The translations under genes were made by a program, and so were the position numbers. From Clostridium_AM tanneri (GTDB lineage Bacteria > Bacillota > Clostridia > Clostridiales > Clostridiaceae), in NCBI RefSeq assembly GCF_033659955.1, contig NZ_JARUJP010000017.1, positions 1-64,000 on the forward strand: DNA of 64,000 nt, given 5' to 3'. The notes under the pieces are model-generated. The model searched no databases. It had not been told where the DNA came from and saw only the letters and a program-made list of their open reading frames with translations. Positions within the stretch are counted from its first letter, which is position 1; each line of letters begins with the position of its first letter. This document shows, one piece after another, positions 42,728 through 51,053 of the stretch.

Positions 42728-43786
42728 ATGAGGTTGGAGTATATAAGTAGAGTGAAGGAAGATGACACTCTAGGCAAAAGCATATTAACTAATGAAGGTC
42801 ATGTCTTACTGAAGGCTGGTGTAAAATTAAATAATACTTACATAAATAAACTCAAGGAATTAGGAGTTTTCTATATTTATGTAGAAGATGATAGATTAGA
42901 TGATGTAGATGTAGAAGATGAAAGGCTTTCTGAACTTAAACAATTAACCATAAGAAGCATGTCTCATGTTATGAAAAATGTACATAATTGTAATGGAAAA
43001 CAACTTAAAGATTCCTTAAACTATGTTAAAGAAATGATAGATTATATAATAGATGTAGGGGATGTTAACAAAAGTCTTTATGATATAAAAACCCATGATA
43101 ACTATACCTATGTTCATTCCTTAGATACCTGTATAATGGCTACGTTTCTAGGTATTAATTCAAGGCTAAATGAGTGGGAAGTAAAGGATCTAGGAATAGG
43201 AGCCATACTACATGATGTAGGCAAAACACAGATTTCTCTTAAGATATTGAACAAAGAAGGCAAGCTAACAGATGAAGAGTATAGTGAAATAAAGAAACAC
43301 ACAATATACGGTGCTGAAATTCTTAGAAAAAATTTTACAATACCGGATCCAATAATAAAGATTGTAGAGCAGCATCATGAAAGAGTTGACGGAAGAGGAT
43401 ACCCATACGGCTTGAGTTCAAATCAAATATCTAAATTTGCAAAAATTGTTTGTATCTGTGACGTATATGATGCAATAAGCAATGATAGATGTTACAGAAA
43501 GAAGTTTAGTCCAAATGATGCTTATGAGTTGATTCTTTCTGGAAGTGGTTCTAGTTTCGATGAAAAGCTAGTTAAAAACTTTAAAGATACTTTTTCTATT
43601 TATCCTTTGGGATGTTGTGTTAAGCTTTCAAATGGAGAAGAAGGGTATGTTATCAATCAAAATCAAGGATTTCCGGACAGGCCTGTTATAAGAGTTTTAT
43701 ATGATACAAAAACCAAAAGTCCTATATCTTTCTATGAGGTAGATTTATTAAAAAATCCAAGTATTGTCATAGTCGATATTGCATGA
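42728..43786 (+). CDS. HD-GYP domain c-di-GMP phosphodiesterase
   Basis: 352 residues. N-terminal DUF3391-like small domain (about 1-60; VLLKAGVKLNNTYINKLKEL), helical linker, HD-GYP core (about 110-290) with HSLDTCIMATFLG, HDVGKTQIS, KKHTIYGAEIL, HHERVDGRGYP, and a C-terminal beta domain (PLGCCVKLSNGEEGYVIN, then RPVIRVLYD). The HDxGK and HHExxDGxGYP metal sites are intact. It should hydrolyse c-di-GMP in the cytosol, and with the GGDEF/HD-GYP enzyme at 18.4 kb gives two such proteins in the window. Confidence 0.93.
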   Translation: MRLEYISRVKEDDTLGKSILTNEGHVLLKAGVKLNNTYINKLKELGVFYIYVEDDRLDDVDVEDERLSELKQLTIRSMSHVMKNVHNCNGKQLKDSLNYVKEMIDYIIDVGDVNKSLYDIKTHDNYTYVHSLDTCIMATFLGINSRLNEWEVKDLGIGAILHDVGKTQISLKILNKEGKLTDEEYSEIKKHTIYGAEILRKNFTIPDPIIKIVEQHHERVDGRGYPYGLSSNQISKFAKIVCICDVYDAISNDRCYRKKFSPNDAYELILSGSGSSFDEKLVKNFKDTFSIYPLGCCVKLSNGEEGYVINQNQGFPDRPVIRVLYDTKTKSPISFYEVDLLKNPSIVIVDIA

Positions 43787-43794
43787 TAAAGTAT

Positions 43795-43850
43795 ATGCAC
43801 AACATAAAATAAACTAGTATACCAGTTTGTTTTTATGCTGTGCATTTTTA
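43795..43850 (+). terminator. Terminator after the HD-GYP gene
   Basis: ATGCACAACATAAA and TTTATGCTGTGCAT form a long stem with a T run after it. Confidence 0.8.
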
Positions 43851-43876
43851 TTTTATAAATTAAGGAGAAATTTTTT

Positions 43877-44884
43877 ATGGATGTTTATATAAGAAAACTG
43901 ATTCAAGAACTATTTAATAGATATGGATATAGAATTGTAGAATTTGGGGAAATAGCAGGACTCAGCAGTTCATGGGGAGTAGTAAAAAGCACAGGGGACG
44001 GTACACAATTATTCTTCTTTTCTGACTTAGAGAGCAATGACTCGCTAGATATTAACAAGGTAGTTCAGTACGCAGCTTACAATTTTCAATTAAAAAATAT
44101 AAGGCCTATTCAGATTTTAGTAGATAAAAAGCTTCATTTGGAAATTGGAACAGATGGGGAAGGGTATTTAAATCATAAAATTTATCCACAATGTGAATTG
44201 ATTTTAATTAACAATGTGGATAATAAAATATTATATTACAGTAAGGAATTGGAGAATGAGGTTCATGAGGTAGCAAACTCTATGGGGATTATGGAGAGTG
44301 AAAGAAACGAAATCTCAAAAACAGAAAAATCTATTATAACATATCTTCTAATAGGTGTAAATTTATTGGTTTACGCTATGACTGCTTATTTGTCAGGAAG
44401 CATAATGGATAGTGATATAAATGTGTTGATATTTTTAGGTGCAAAGGTTAATGAACTAATAAGCAGTGGTGAGTATTATAGACTACTTACCTGTATGTTT
44501 TTACATGGTGGAATTGCTCATATAGGTTTTAATATGTACGCTCTTAGTTCACTAGGGCCTCTAGTTGAAAGTGTATATGGAAAAATTAAATATATATTTA
44601 TATACTTTTTAGCTGGTATAGTGTCATCAATCTTTAGTTATATGTTTTCTACAGACATTTCCGTTGGGGCTTCAGGAGCAATATTCGGCTTACTGGGAGC
44701 GGCCTTAGTTTTTGGCGTAAAGATGAAGAATGCAGTAGGAAAAAATTTTATGTTTAATATAGCTTCTGTTATTGTAGTTAACTTAATTTTAGGTTTCTCT
44801 ATGCCTAATATAGATAACTTTGGGCATTTAGGTGGATTAATAGGTGGTATTGCTGTATCTTATTTTTTTATGAAGTCAGTTTAA
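43877..44884 (+). CDS. Rhomboid-family intramembrane serine protease
   Basis: 335 residues. A cytosolic N-terminal domain (1-150) is followed by six to seven helices. Rhomboid motifs: GEYYRLLTCMFLHGGIAHIG then FNMYAL, the catalytic Ser in SVGASGAIFGLLGAAL (GxSG), and the catalytic His in NFGHLGGLIGGI. It cleaves membrane helices of substrate proteins. AAGGAG 10 nt before ATG. At 43993-44013 the N-terminal domain contains a repeat arm read GDGTQLF in STGDGTQLFFFSDLE. Downstream is a repeat palindrome 7 bp after the stop. Confidence 0.93.
   Translation: MDVYIRKLIQELFNRYGYRIVEFGEIAGLSSSWGVVKSTGDGTQLFFFSDLESNDSLDINKVVQYAAYNFQLKNIRPIQILVDKKLHLEIGTDGEGYLNHKIYPQCELILINNVDNKILYYSKELENEVHEVANSMGIMESERNEISKTEKSIITYLLIGVNLLVYAMTAYLSGSIMDSDINVLIFLGAKVNELISSGEYYRLLTCMFLHGGIAHIGFNMYALSSLGPLVESVYGKIKYIFIYFLAGIVSSIFSYMFSTDISVGASGAIFGLLGAALVFGVKMKNAVGKNFMFNIASVIVVNLILGFSMPNIDNFGHLGGLIGGIAVSYFFMKSV
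43993..44013 (+). repeat. REP-like arm inside the rhomboid gene
   Basis: GGGGACGGTACACAATTATTC, consensus except A in the variable core, read in frame as G-D-G-T-Q-L-F. Confidence 0.82.
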
Positions 44885-44891
44885 TATAAAT

Positions 44892-44942
44892 GGGGACAGT
44901 TTACAACTATTCTCATATCTCAAATAATTGTTAACTGTCCCC
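44892..44942. repeat. REP-like repeat locus 13 (imperfect palindrome)
   Basis: GGGGACAGTTTACAACTATTC and inverted AAATAATTGTTAACTGTCCCC. The outer nine pairs are perfect; the cores (TTTACAAC, TTAACAAT) differ. It lies between the convergent rhomboid and FtsH-like genes and could act as terminator for both. Confidence 0.87.
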
Positions 44943-44962
44943 AGACCTCAAGACTTCAAACC

Positions 44963-46705
44963 TTAGTTTAAAACTAAGTCCTCTGCATATAGTGTTTCTT
45001 TATCTAAAAGCATGTTTGTTATATTATCTAAGTTATTCTTTTCCTTCAGTAACAACTCTTTAACTTCCTCATATAGAGAATCAACTAACTCTTTAGATTC
45101 TTTAATAACATCATCTTGATTTAGGTTAAGTTCCATAAGTTCTTCCATGTTTAACAAACCTAAAGTTTCCCCCATACCATACTGAGTTATCATATTAAAT
45201 ACCATGCTTGTAATATGCTTTAAATCATTGTGAGCACCGGTAGTTATGCTTTCAGCACCAAATACAATTTCTTCAGCAGCTCTTCCACCAAGTAATACCA
45301 TTATTCTTCTTCTTAGATAATCCTTAGTTTTGTACAAGCTATCCTCAGGAATACTTAAAGTATATCCACCAGCACCCTTAGTTGTTGGAATTATTGTTAC
45401 CTTTGATACCTTTTCCTCTGGAAGGGCTTTTAAGGAAACAAGAGCATGTCCAGCTTCGTGATAAGCAGTTATCTTCTTATCAATATCCTTTATGTGAACT
45501 CTCTCTTTCTTTTCATATCCAGCCAATACAATAGAGTAAGCTTTATCAATATGGACATCTTCAATAGTTGGACTATTGTCTTTACATGCCAATATAGCAG
45601 CTTCGTTTATTAAGCTTTCCAGCTTAGCTCCTGAAAAGTAAGAAGTTTTGTGAGCCCATTCATTAATATTAACATCACCTACAGGCTTGTTTTTTAGGTG
45701 AAGATCAATAATTTTTTCTCTTGCACTTACATCTGGAAGCATTATTTCTACATGTCTATCAAATCTTCCTGGTCTTAAAAGGGCAGGATCTAGTATGTCC
45801 AATCTATTAGTAGCTGCCATTATAATTATACCTTCTTTTTCATTAAATCCAGACATCTCTGTAAGAAGTGCATTAAGTGTTTGGTCTCTTTCATCGGAAC
45901 CACCAGTACCTCTAGCTCCATCTCTCTTCTTACCTATAGCATCAATCTCATCTATGAAAATAACAGCTTTACCAGTAGGATTATTTTTAGCTTTTTTAAA
46001 CAACTGTCTTATACGGCTAGCACCAACCCCTACATAAACCTGTATAAAGTCTGAACCAGATACAGCATAGAACGGAACGCCAGCTTCACCAGCTACAGCC
46101 TTTGCAAGAAGAGTCTTTCCTGTTCCAGGCTCACCGTAGAGGATAATTCCCTTAGGCATTCTTGCACCATATTGTGCATATTTTTCTGGGTTCTTTAGAA
46201 AATCTACGATGTCCTTAACACTTTCCTTTGCCTCTTCATTTCCAGCAACATCTTTAAAGCTAAAGCCAGACTTTTCTACTGCAGTTGCATCTAGTGCATC
46301 TACGGAAAGCATTCTTTTAGAAGTAAGGGTAGATGATTTTATAACCATAGCCAATAAAGAAATTATTGAAGCTATTAAAACAGTTATAGCAATAATCTGT
46401 TTAGAATCAGTAGGTGTTTCTTCAGAAACAGTAATTCCCTTTGTCAACAATGTTTCCTTAAAATCGCTTGTTCTAGGGTTGTCTGTATCGTACATTTTAC
46501 CATTAGTTAACTTAACTTTAATCTTTGGAGAAGGAGTTACGTACACCGTTGAAACGTTTTTACTAGACACATCCTTTAAAAATAACACATAGGATTTATA
46601 TTCACTGGAACCAAAGCCAAGATTAAAGACTACTAAAGAAGCAATAGACAATATAGTAGTAATTATCGGTATAAGTATAAACTTATTCTTCATTCTATTT
46701 TTCAA
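44963..46705 (-). CDS. FtsH-like AAA+ zinc metalloprotease
   Basis: 580 residues. Two N-terminal helices (about 9-28 and 104-122) with an outside domain between, then the AAA+ module: Walker A GEPGTGKT (near 190), Walker B AVIFIDEIDAIG, SRH with LLRPGRFDRHVEI, and the M41 protease domain with zinc motif HEAGH and the distant Asp in GAHNDLKHIT. All catalytic residues are present. TTG 46705 has GGGGGG 8 nt before it. Shorter than the usual 600-650 residues, mostly at the C-terminus, so it may be a second FtsH and not the housekeeping one. Confidence 0.92.
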   Translation of the reverse strand: MKNRMKNKFILIPIITTILSIASLVVFNLGFGSSEYKSYVLFLKDVSSKNVSTVYVTPSPKIKVKLTNGKMYDTDNPRTSDFKETLLTKGITVSEETPTDSKQIIAITVLIASIISLLAMVIKSSTLTSKRMLSVDALDATAVEKSGFSFKDVAGNEEAKESVKDIVDFLKNPEKYAQYGARMPKGIILYGEPGTGKTLLAKAVAGEAGVPFYAVSGSDFIQVYVGVGASRIRQLFKKAKNNPTGKAVIFIDEIDAIGKKRDGARGTGGSDERDQTLNALLTEMSGFNEKEGIIIMAATNRLDILDPALLRPGRFDRHVEIMLPDVSAREKIIDLHLKNKPVGDVNINEWAHKTSYFSGAKLESLINEAAILACKDNSPTIEDVHIDKAYSIVLAGYEKKERVHIKDIDKKITAYHEAGHALVSLKALPEEKVSKVTIIPTTKGAGGYTLSIPEDSLYKTKDYLRRRIMVLLGGRAAEEIVFGAESITTGAHNDLKHITSMVFNMITQYGMGETLGLLNMEELMELNLNQDDVIKESKELVDSLYEEVKELLLKEKNNLDNITNMLLDKETLYAEDLVLN

Positions 46706-46773
46706 GTTTGTTACCCCCCTAATAATTTTATTATTTTTTATATTAAAGTAATTGTTTTAGAACTCTATATGAT

Positions 46774-46794
46774 GAATAATTGTGAACTGTCCCC
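46774..46794 (-). repeat. REP-like single arm, locus 14
   Basis: Inverted arm GAATAATTGTGAACTGTCCCC, with no partner nearby, in the promoter region of the FtsH-like gene. Confidence 0.82.
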
Positions 46795-47078
46795 AATATG
46801 GTATGTCTTATAAGAAATCACGATAAATTACGAGTTGTTACTGAAGGTCTTATCTAAATTACAATAATGATATTATAATATTTTTTATTTAAAGTCTAAT
46901 GAAAATCATAAAATTTGCTAAAGTAATTTATGGTGCTTATGGGTAAAGTAATATAGAATGTCCTTATTGTATGCATATAATTGGATTTTACCAATAGCAG
47001 CTACCCCCTAAAATTTATAAATTGGCCTCTACACCTGCAGTAAAACAACCAAAGAGTATTAGCTAGCCTTAATTAGCT
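46795..47078. other. Intergenic region without recognised genes
   Basis: About 280 bp of AT-rich DNA between FtsH-like and YkvA-like genes, flanked on both sides by repeat arms. TATTATAATATT near 46875 could be a -10. I see no convincing frame or RNA fold. Confidence 0.4.
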
Positions 47079-47132
47079 GAATAGTTGCAGACTGTCCCCA
47101 GTTAAGCTGTTAAATAATTGTGAACCGTCCCC
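47079..47132 (-). repeat. REP-like repeat locus 15 (two tandem arms)
   Basis: GAATAGTTGCAGACTGTCCCC (47079-47099) and AAATAATTGTGAACCGTCCCC (47112-47132), same orientation. Directly upstream of the YkvA-like gene. Confidence 0.85.
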
Positions 47133-47221
47133 TAAATACTTATTGCACATAAACTAATTTGTTGTATACTTTATTTATAAAGTGAAGAATTTTCCAGGGG
47201 ACAAAAGGAGGACAAGATACT

Positions 47222-48172
47222 ATGAAGGTTTCATCAACTAATTTAGTGCTAACTGAAGAAGATATATTAAGTATAATAGAAGAGTATATAGACATAGAAG
47301 GACTTGTAATAAATAGCATACAAATAAGGGAACTCATAACGGTAAAAGGAAGTTATAAGAGGAAAGTAACAATTCCTTTTACAGCTCAGATAGGCTTGGG
47401 AAACATACATGGAAATATAGTAAATTTAAAATTATTTTCGGTTAAAGTATCTAAAATAGGTATATTTAAAGGCATTAAAAATATTGCTCTAAAAAAGATA
47501 CTTAGTCAATTTCAGGAATATGGAGTTAAAGTGGACAAGGATACTATTACTTTAGAGTTAGATACTGTATCTAAACTTGTACCGTACTTCTACTTTAAGC
47601 TGAAGGGTATAAGACTAGCCCAAGGCGTTATAGAAATAGAAGCACAGGATGTAATCTATTGTGAGAGAAAACCAATAGTCAATATGAAGAAAAATTGTGA
47701 ACCGTCCCCAAGGAGACCCCTTCAGGATGAGTACAGCAAGGTTAGGGGAGAAATATTACGTAAGATTCCACATAAATATGACAGAGTTGTCCAATATGCA
47801 ATGCTTATACCGGATATAACTGCACTGTTTTGGAGATTATTTAAAGATAGCAGAGTAAGTGTAAAGGTTAAAATAAAGGCAGCAGCAGTAATAGCTTACC
47901 TGGCAAGTCCCATAGATATTCTTCCAGATTTCATACCTTTAGTAGGAGGAATTGATGATGTAGCTATAGCTTTTTTTGGGCTGAATGCTATAATTAATGA
48001 AGTGCCAAAAGAGCTTATTTTACAAAATTGGCAGGGAGAAGAAAATATCATATTATTGACGCAATCTGCAGTTAGGCATATTTCTAAGATTGTTGGAAGC
48101 CAAAATGTTAACACTTTATTGTCCTTCATAAAAGAAATATTTGAGAGAGAGGACAAAAGGGTTAATATATAA
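47222..48172 (+). CDS. YkvA-like (DUF1232) protein with an N-terminal extra domain
   Basis: 316 residues. N-terminal domain (1-155), beta-rich and LmeA/DUF2993-like in look (ITVKGSYKRKVTIPFTAQIG, LGNIHGNIVNLKLFSVKVSK). Then a linker, then a C-terminal DUF1232/YkvA region at about 215-300 (KVKIKAAAVIAYLASPIDIL, PDFIPLVGGIDDVAIAFFG). The repeat arm at 47689-47709 encodes KKNCEPSP right in the linker between the domains. AGGAGG lies upstream of ATG. RNase H follows 27 bp later. Function unknown. Confidence 0.78.
   Translation: MKVSSTNLVLTEEDILSIIEEYIDIEGLVINSIQIRELITVKGSYKRKVTIPFTAQIGLGNIHGNIVNLKLFSVKVSKIGIFKGIKNIALKKILSQFQEYGVKVDKDTITLELDTVSKLVPYFYFKLKGIRLAQGVIEIEAQDVIYCERKPIVNMKKNCEPSPRRPLQDEYSKVRGEILRKIPHKYDRVVQYAMLIPDITALFWRLFKDSRVSVKVKIKAAAVIAYLASPIDILPDFIPLVGGIDDVAIAFFGLNAIINEVPKELILQNWQGEENIILLTQSAVRHISKIVGSQNVNTLLSFIKEIFEREDKRVNI
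47689..47709 (-). repeat. REP-like arm in the linker of the YkvA-like gene (inverted orientation)
   Basis: GAAAAATTGTGAACCGTCCCC, the inverted form, in the coding strand between the two domains; read as K-N-C-E-P-S-P. Confidence 0.83.
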
Positions 48173-48199
48173 AATATATTGAAGATAGGAGCAAGTGTT

Positions 48200-49120
48200 A
48201 TGGCAAAGAAGGTTTATGCAATAAAGGAAGGCTTTAATTTTGAAAAAAATGAAAAAGTAGAGAATAAGATAGTTAACACTTGGGCAGAGTGTTTGAAATA
48301 TGTAAAGGGCGTTAAAGGCGCTAAGTACAAAAGTTTTGAAGATATTAATGAAGCTAGGGCGTATCTAGAAGATGGAAACAAGTTATTAAAGAAATCAGAA
48401 GATAACTATCCAAAGGATTGCCTTCATGTTTATGTTGATGGAAGCTATAACATTAGCACAGAAAAATACTCCTATGGAGTTGTAGCAGTTAGAAATAATG
48501 TTGTTGAATATATTGAAAGCGGTTCAGCTAAGGATACCTCTCAAAAAAATATTAGACAGATAGCAGGAGAATTAGAAGGTGCAATTAAAGCGGTGCAATA
48601 TGCGCTAAGCAAAGGTGATAAAAAAGTGGTTATATTTCATGATTATGAAGGAATCAGCCACCATGCTACAGGCTTTTGGGAGAGAAGAGAGGAGTCTTCA
48701 ATACAATATTATAATAAGATGAATGAATTAATTAAATCTGGAATTGAAGTGATATTTGTAAAGGTAGATAGCCATACTGGAGATCTTTTTAATGAACTTG
48801 TAGATGAAAAGTGCAAAGAAAAACTATCCGTGACCTCAGATAAAGTTATAGAAAAATGGCTTCTAACCAATACTTTAAAAGTATCAAATGAAAATGTAAA
48901 AGAAGAGATTTTAAAAATAGCCCCTAAGGGAGAGAAAAATATAATAGTGTGTGATGAAAGTACATTACCAAAGGATAAAGCAACTACTGCTTCAGAAATA
49001 AATCATCAATTTAGCAATCTTATTAGTGAGTATAGGAAAAGCCCAGAAAGAGGGAGAGATCTAATACAAAACTTAAGTGAACAAGAGAAGACAAGGTTTA
49101 TTACTTTTTTACTAGATTAA
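48200..49120 (+). CDS. Ribonuclease H1-like protein with N-terminal hybrid-binding domain
   Basis: 306 residues from ATG 48200 (AGGAG 9 nt before). Residues 1-48 are the viroplasmin-type hybrid-binding domain (AKKVYAIKEG, TWAECLKYVKGVKGAKYKSF). Residues 70-205 are the RNase H fold with the carboxylates in HVYVDGSYN, AGELEGAIKA, FHDYEGI and a final Asp near VDEKCKE. It degrades the RNA strand of RNA:DNA hybrids. The last 90 residues (EKWLLTNTLKVSNENVKEEI and so on) are an extra C-terminal domain not usual in RNase HI and of unknown role. Confidence 0.9.
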   Translation: MAKKVYAIKEGFNFEKNEKVENKIVNTWAECLKYVKGVKGAKYKSFEDINEARAYLEDGNKLLKKSEDNYPKDCLHVYVDGSYNISTEKYSYGVVAVRNNVVEYIESGSAKDTSQKNIRQIAGELEGAIKAVQYALSKGDKKVVIFHDYEGISHHATGFWERREESSIQYYNKMNELIKSGIEVIFVKVDSHTGDLFNELVDEKCKEKLSVTSDKVIEKWLLTNTLKVSNENVKEEILKIAPKGEKNIIVCDESTLPKDKATTASEINHQFSNLISEYRKSPERGRDLIQNLSEQEKTRFITFLLD

Positions 49121-49294
49121 ATAAAAACTATAATCTAAAGTCGTCATAGCTTAATTTGTTGTTATAGTTAACACTATCGAAGAAAAATACAACATTTTGT
49201 ATAAAAAGGAAGCTGTTATATTTTTCTTTGTTTAATAAATGTAAAATTGCATATTCTATATATGAAGTATAAAAGCAAAAGGAGTGATTAGAAT

Positions 49295-49459
49295 ATGCGT
49301 GGAAAGTTTATAGCAGGAGCTATAGTTGGAGCAGCAGTTGGAATGATGATGATGCCAGACCTTGACAGATCAACAAAAAGAAAAATAAGAAGAACAGCAA
49401 AGTTTATGAAAAATGTAGCAGAGGATGCCTTTGATGGAATGAAAGGCAGAATGGGATAA
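49295..49459 (+). CDS. YtxH-like small membrane protein
   Basis: 54 residues with AAAGGAG 9 nt upstream. MRGKFIAGAIVGAAVGMMMM is a Gly/Ala-rich membrane helix, followed by a basic amphipathic tail (PDLDRSTKRKIRRTAKFMKN). This fits YtxH-like or Gly-zipper proteins. Followed by a strong terminator. Function unknown. Confidence 0.75.
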   Translation: MRGKFIAGAIVGAAVGMMMMPDLDRSTKRKIRRTAKFMKNVAEDAFDGMKGRMG

Positions 49460-49481
49460 AAATTTAACTATGATATATTAT

Positions 49482-49529
49482 AAAACTGCGTACTTTAGCA
49501 TCCTATCAGTGCCAAAGTACGCAGTTTTT
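49482..49529 (+). terminator. Terminator after the YtxH-like gene
   Basis: AAAACTGCGTACTTT and AAAGTACGCAGTTTT pair perfectly, with a T run after the 3' arm. Confidence 0.9.
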
Positions 49530-49727
49530 CTATATAAAAATTATGTAGATATTGGGAGATTGTTGAAGAAAATGCCAATATAATGAAAAATATCACATTT
49601 TATTAAAAAATTTTATATTATGATTAAAAAAATATGTTATAATAAAATAAGCAACCTATAGTAATTTTTATCGAAGGGTTAAGTTTTTATCCATCTAATA
49701 TGATAGGTAGTAAAGGAAGAGTGAGTT

Positions 49728-51032
49728 ATGGAAATACTGTCTTTAGGAGAAAAGATAAAAAGAAGAAGAAAAGAACTTAATATGACTCTAAAAGATTTAG
49801 CAGGAGATAGGATAACTCCGGGACAAATTAGCCTTGTTGAATCTGGAAAATCAAATCCAAGTATGGACTTACTTGAGTATTTAGCAGAATCATTAAATAC
49901 TTCAATTGAGTATCTTATGGAATCAGAGGAGACCCAGGCAGAAAAAATTTGCACTTACTTTGAAAATATCGCTGAATCTTATATAATCAATGAAGATTTG
50001 GGACAAGGGGAGCAGTATATAGAGAAGGCGTTATACTATGCGGAAAGATATAATCTTGAATATAGAAAGGCTAAAAATTTATATCTTAGAGGGATTATAT
50101 ATATGTCAAAGGACGAGTATGCGCTGGCACAGCAGTTTTTCCTCTCTGCCAATGTTATATTCATAAAGAATAACAACTATGAGGATACTATTAAGACCTT
50201 TATGAACTTAGGCAAAATCACTACGGAATTAAAGTCCTATCATTCATCTTCAGGCTATTTTCAGCAAGCGGAGAATGTTTATAATGAAAATGACATAGGA
50301 AATGATTTTTTATTAGGGCAGATATATTATCATATAGCTTCTATATATTTTAAACTAGAAAACGTAGATAAAGCTATAAACTATTCTTATCTTGCAAAAG
50401 AAAAATTTAGACAGATGGATAACAAAAAAGAATATGCAAAGACTCTCCTGCTTCTGTCTGAAGAATACAATAAAAAAGGCGATGTAGACAACGCTATTAA
50501 ATACTCAAAGAAAACATTAAGTGTGTACAGAGAGATAGAGGATGTGGTAAATATTGCCAAAATAGAGAATAGCTTAGGTAAGTTATTCTGTGAATTTGAT
50601 AATATTGAGGAGTCCTTTGTACACTTGAACAAAGCAAAGGAACTTAGGATGAAAATCAAGGATACTAGCATAGTCGAAACACTTGTAAGTATCTGTGAAA
50701 ATTATATAAAACTTAAGGATGTTACAAACGCAAAAATAGTTCTTAGTGAAATAATGGACAGCATTACTGATGGTACTGACAAAGCATTAATAGATTATTA
50801 TCTGCTTAAACACAGAGTGGACATGCTTCAGTCTGATCTTAAAGAAGCTGAAAATACTTTAATTATAGCTTTAACCTTCGTTAAAAATATGGATTACATA
50901 AAAGAAATTGCAGAAATATCTATCATGCTTGGAAAATTCTATATAGATAACGGTAGGGATAAAGATGCAGCTCAATACCTAAATGAGGGCGTGGAAACGT
51001 TTAAGAAGCTAGGGTTACTTAAAGATTCTTAA
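49728..51032 (+). CDS. HTH-TPR regulator (XRE-type, RRNPP-like), first of two
   Basis: 434 residues. HTH_3 domain at 1-70 (LSLGEKIKRRRKELNMTLKDL, GDRITPGQISLVESGKSNPS), then eight or nine TPR-like repeats to the C-terminus (QGEQYIEKALYYAERYNLEY, YALAQQFFLSANVIF, DKAINYSYLAKEKFRQ, DNAIKYSKKTLSVYREIE). The layout of HTH plus TPR is that of RRNPP regulators such as PlcR, PrgX and the clostridial quorum regulators, which bind short peptides; no pheromone gene is seen next to it. AAGGAAGAG upstream. Tandem with a paralogue. Confidence 0.88.
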   Translation: MEILSLGEKIKRRRKELNMTLKDLAGDRITPGQISLVESGKSNPSMDLLEYLAESLNTSIEYLMESEETQAEKICTYFENIAESYIINEDLGQGEQYIEKALYYAERYNLEYRKAKNLYLRGIIYMSKDEYALAQQFFLSANVIFIKNNNYEDTIKTFMNLGKITTELKSYHSSSGYFQQAENVYNENDIGNDFLLGQIYYHIASIYFKLENVDKAINYSYLAKEKFRQMDNKKEYAKTLLLLSEEYNKKGDVDNAIKYSKKTLSVYREIEDVVNIAKIENSLGKLFCEFDNIEESFVHLNKAKELRMKIKDTSIVETLVSICENYIKLKDVTNAKIVLSEIMDSITDGTDKALIDYYLLKHRVDMLQSDLKEAENTLIIALTFVKNMDYIKEIAEISIMLGKFYIDNGRDKDAAQYLNEGVETFKKLGLLKDS

Positions 51033-51053
51033 TGTGTGGATAGGGTGAGGATT

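Noticed and set aside
44892..47132. MITE with target-site duplications
   Set aside because: No consistent flanking duplications and no terminal inverted repeats of a known transposon; single and tandem arms also occur, which suits REP/RAYT better.
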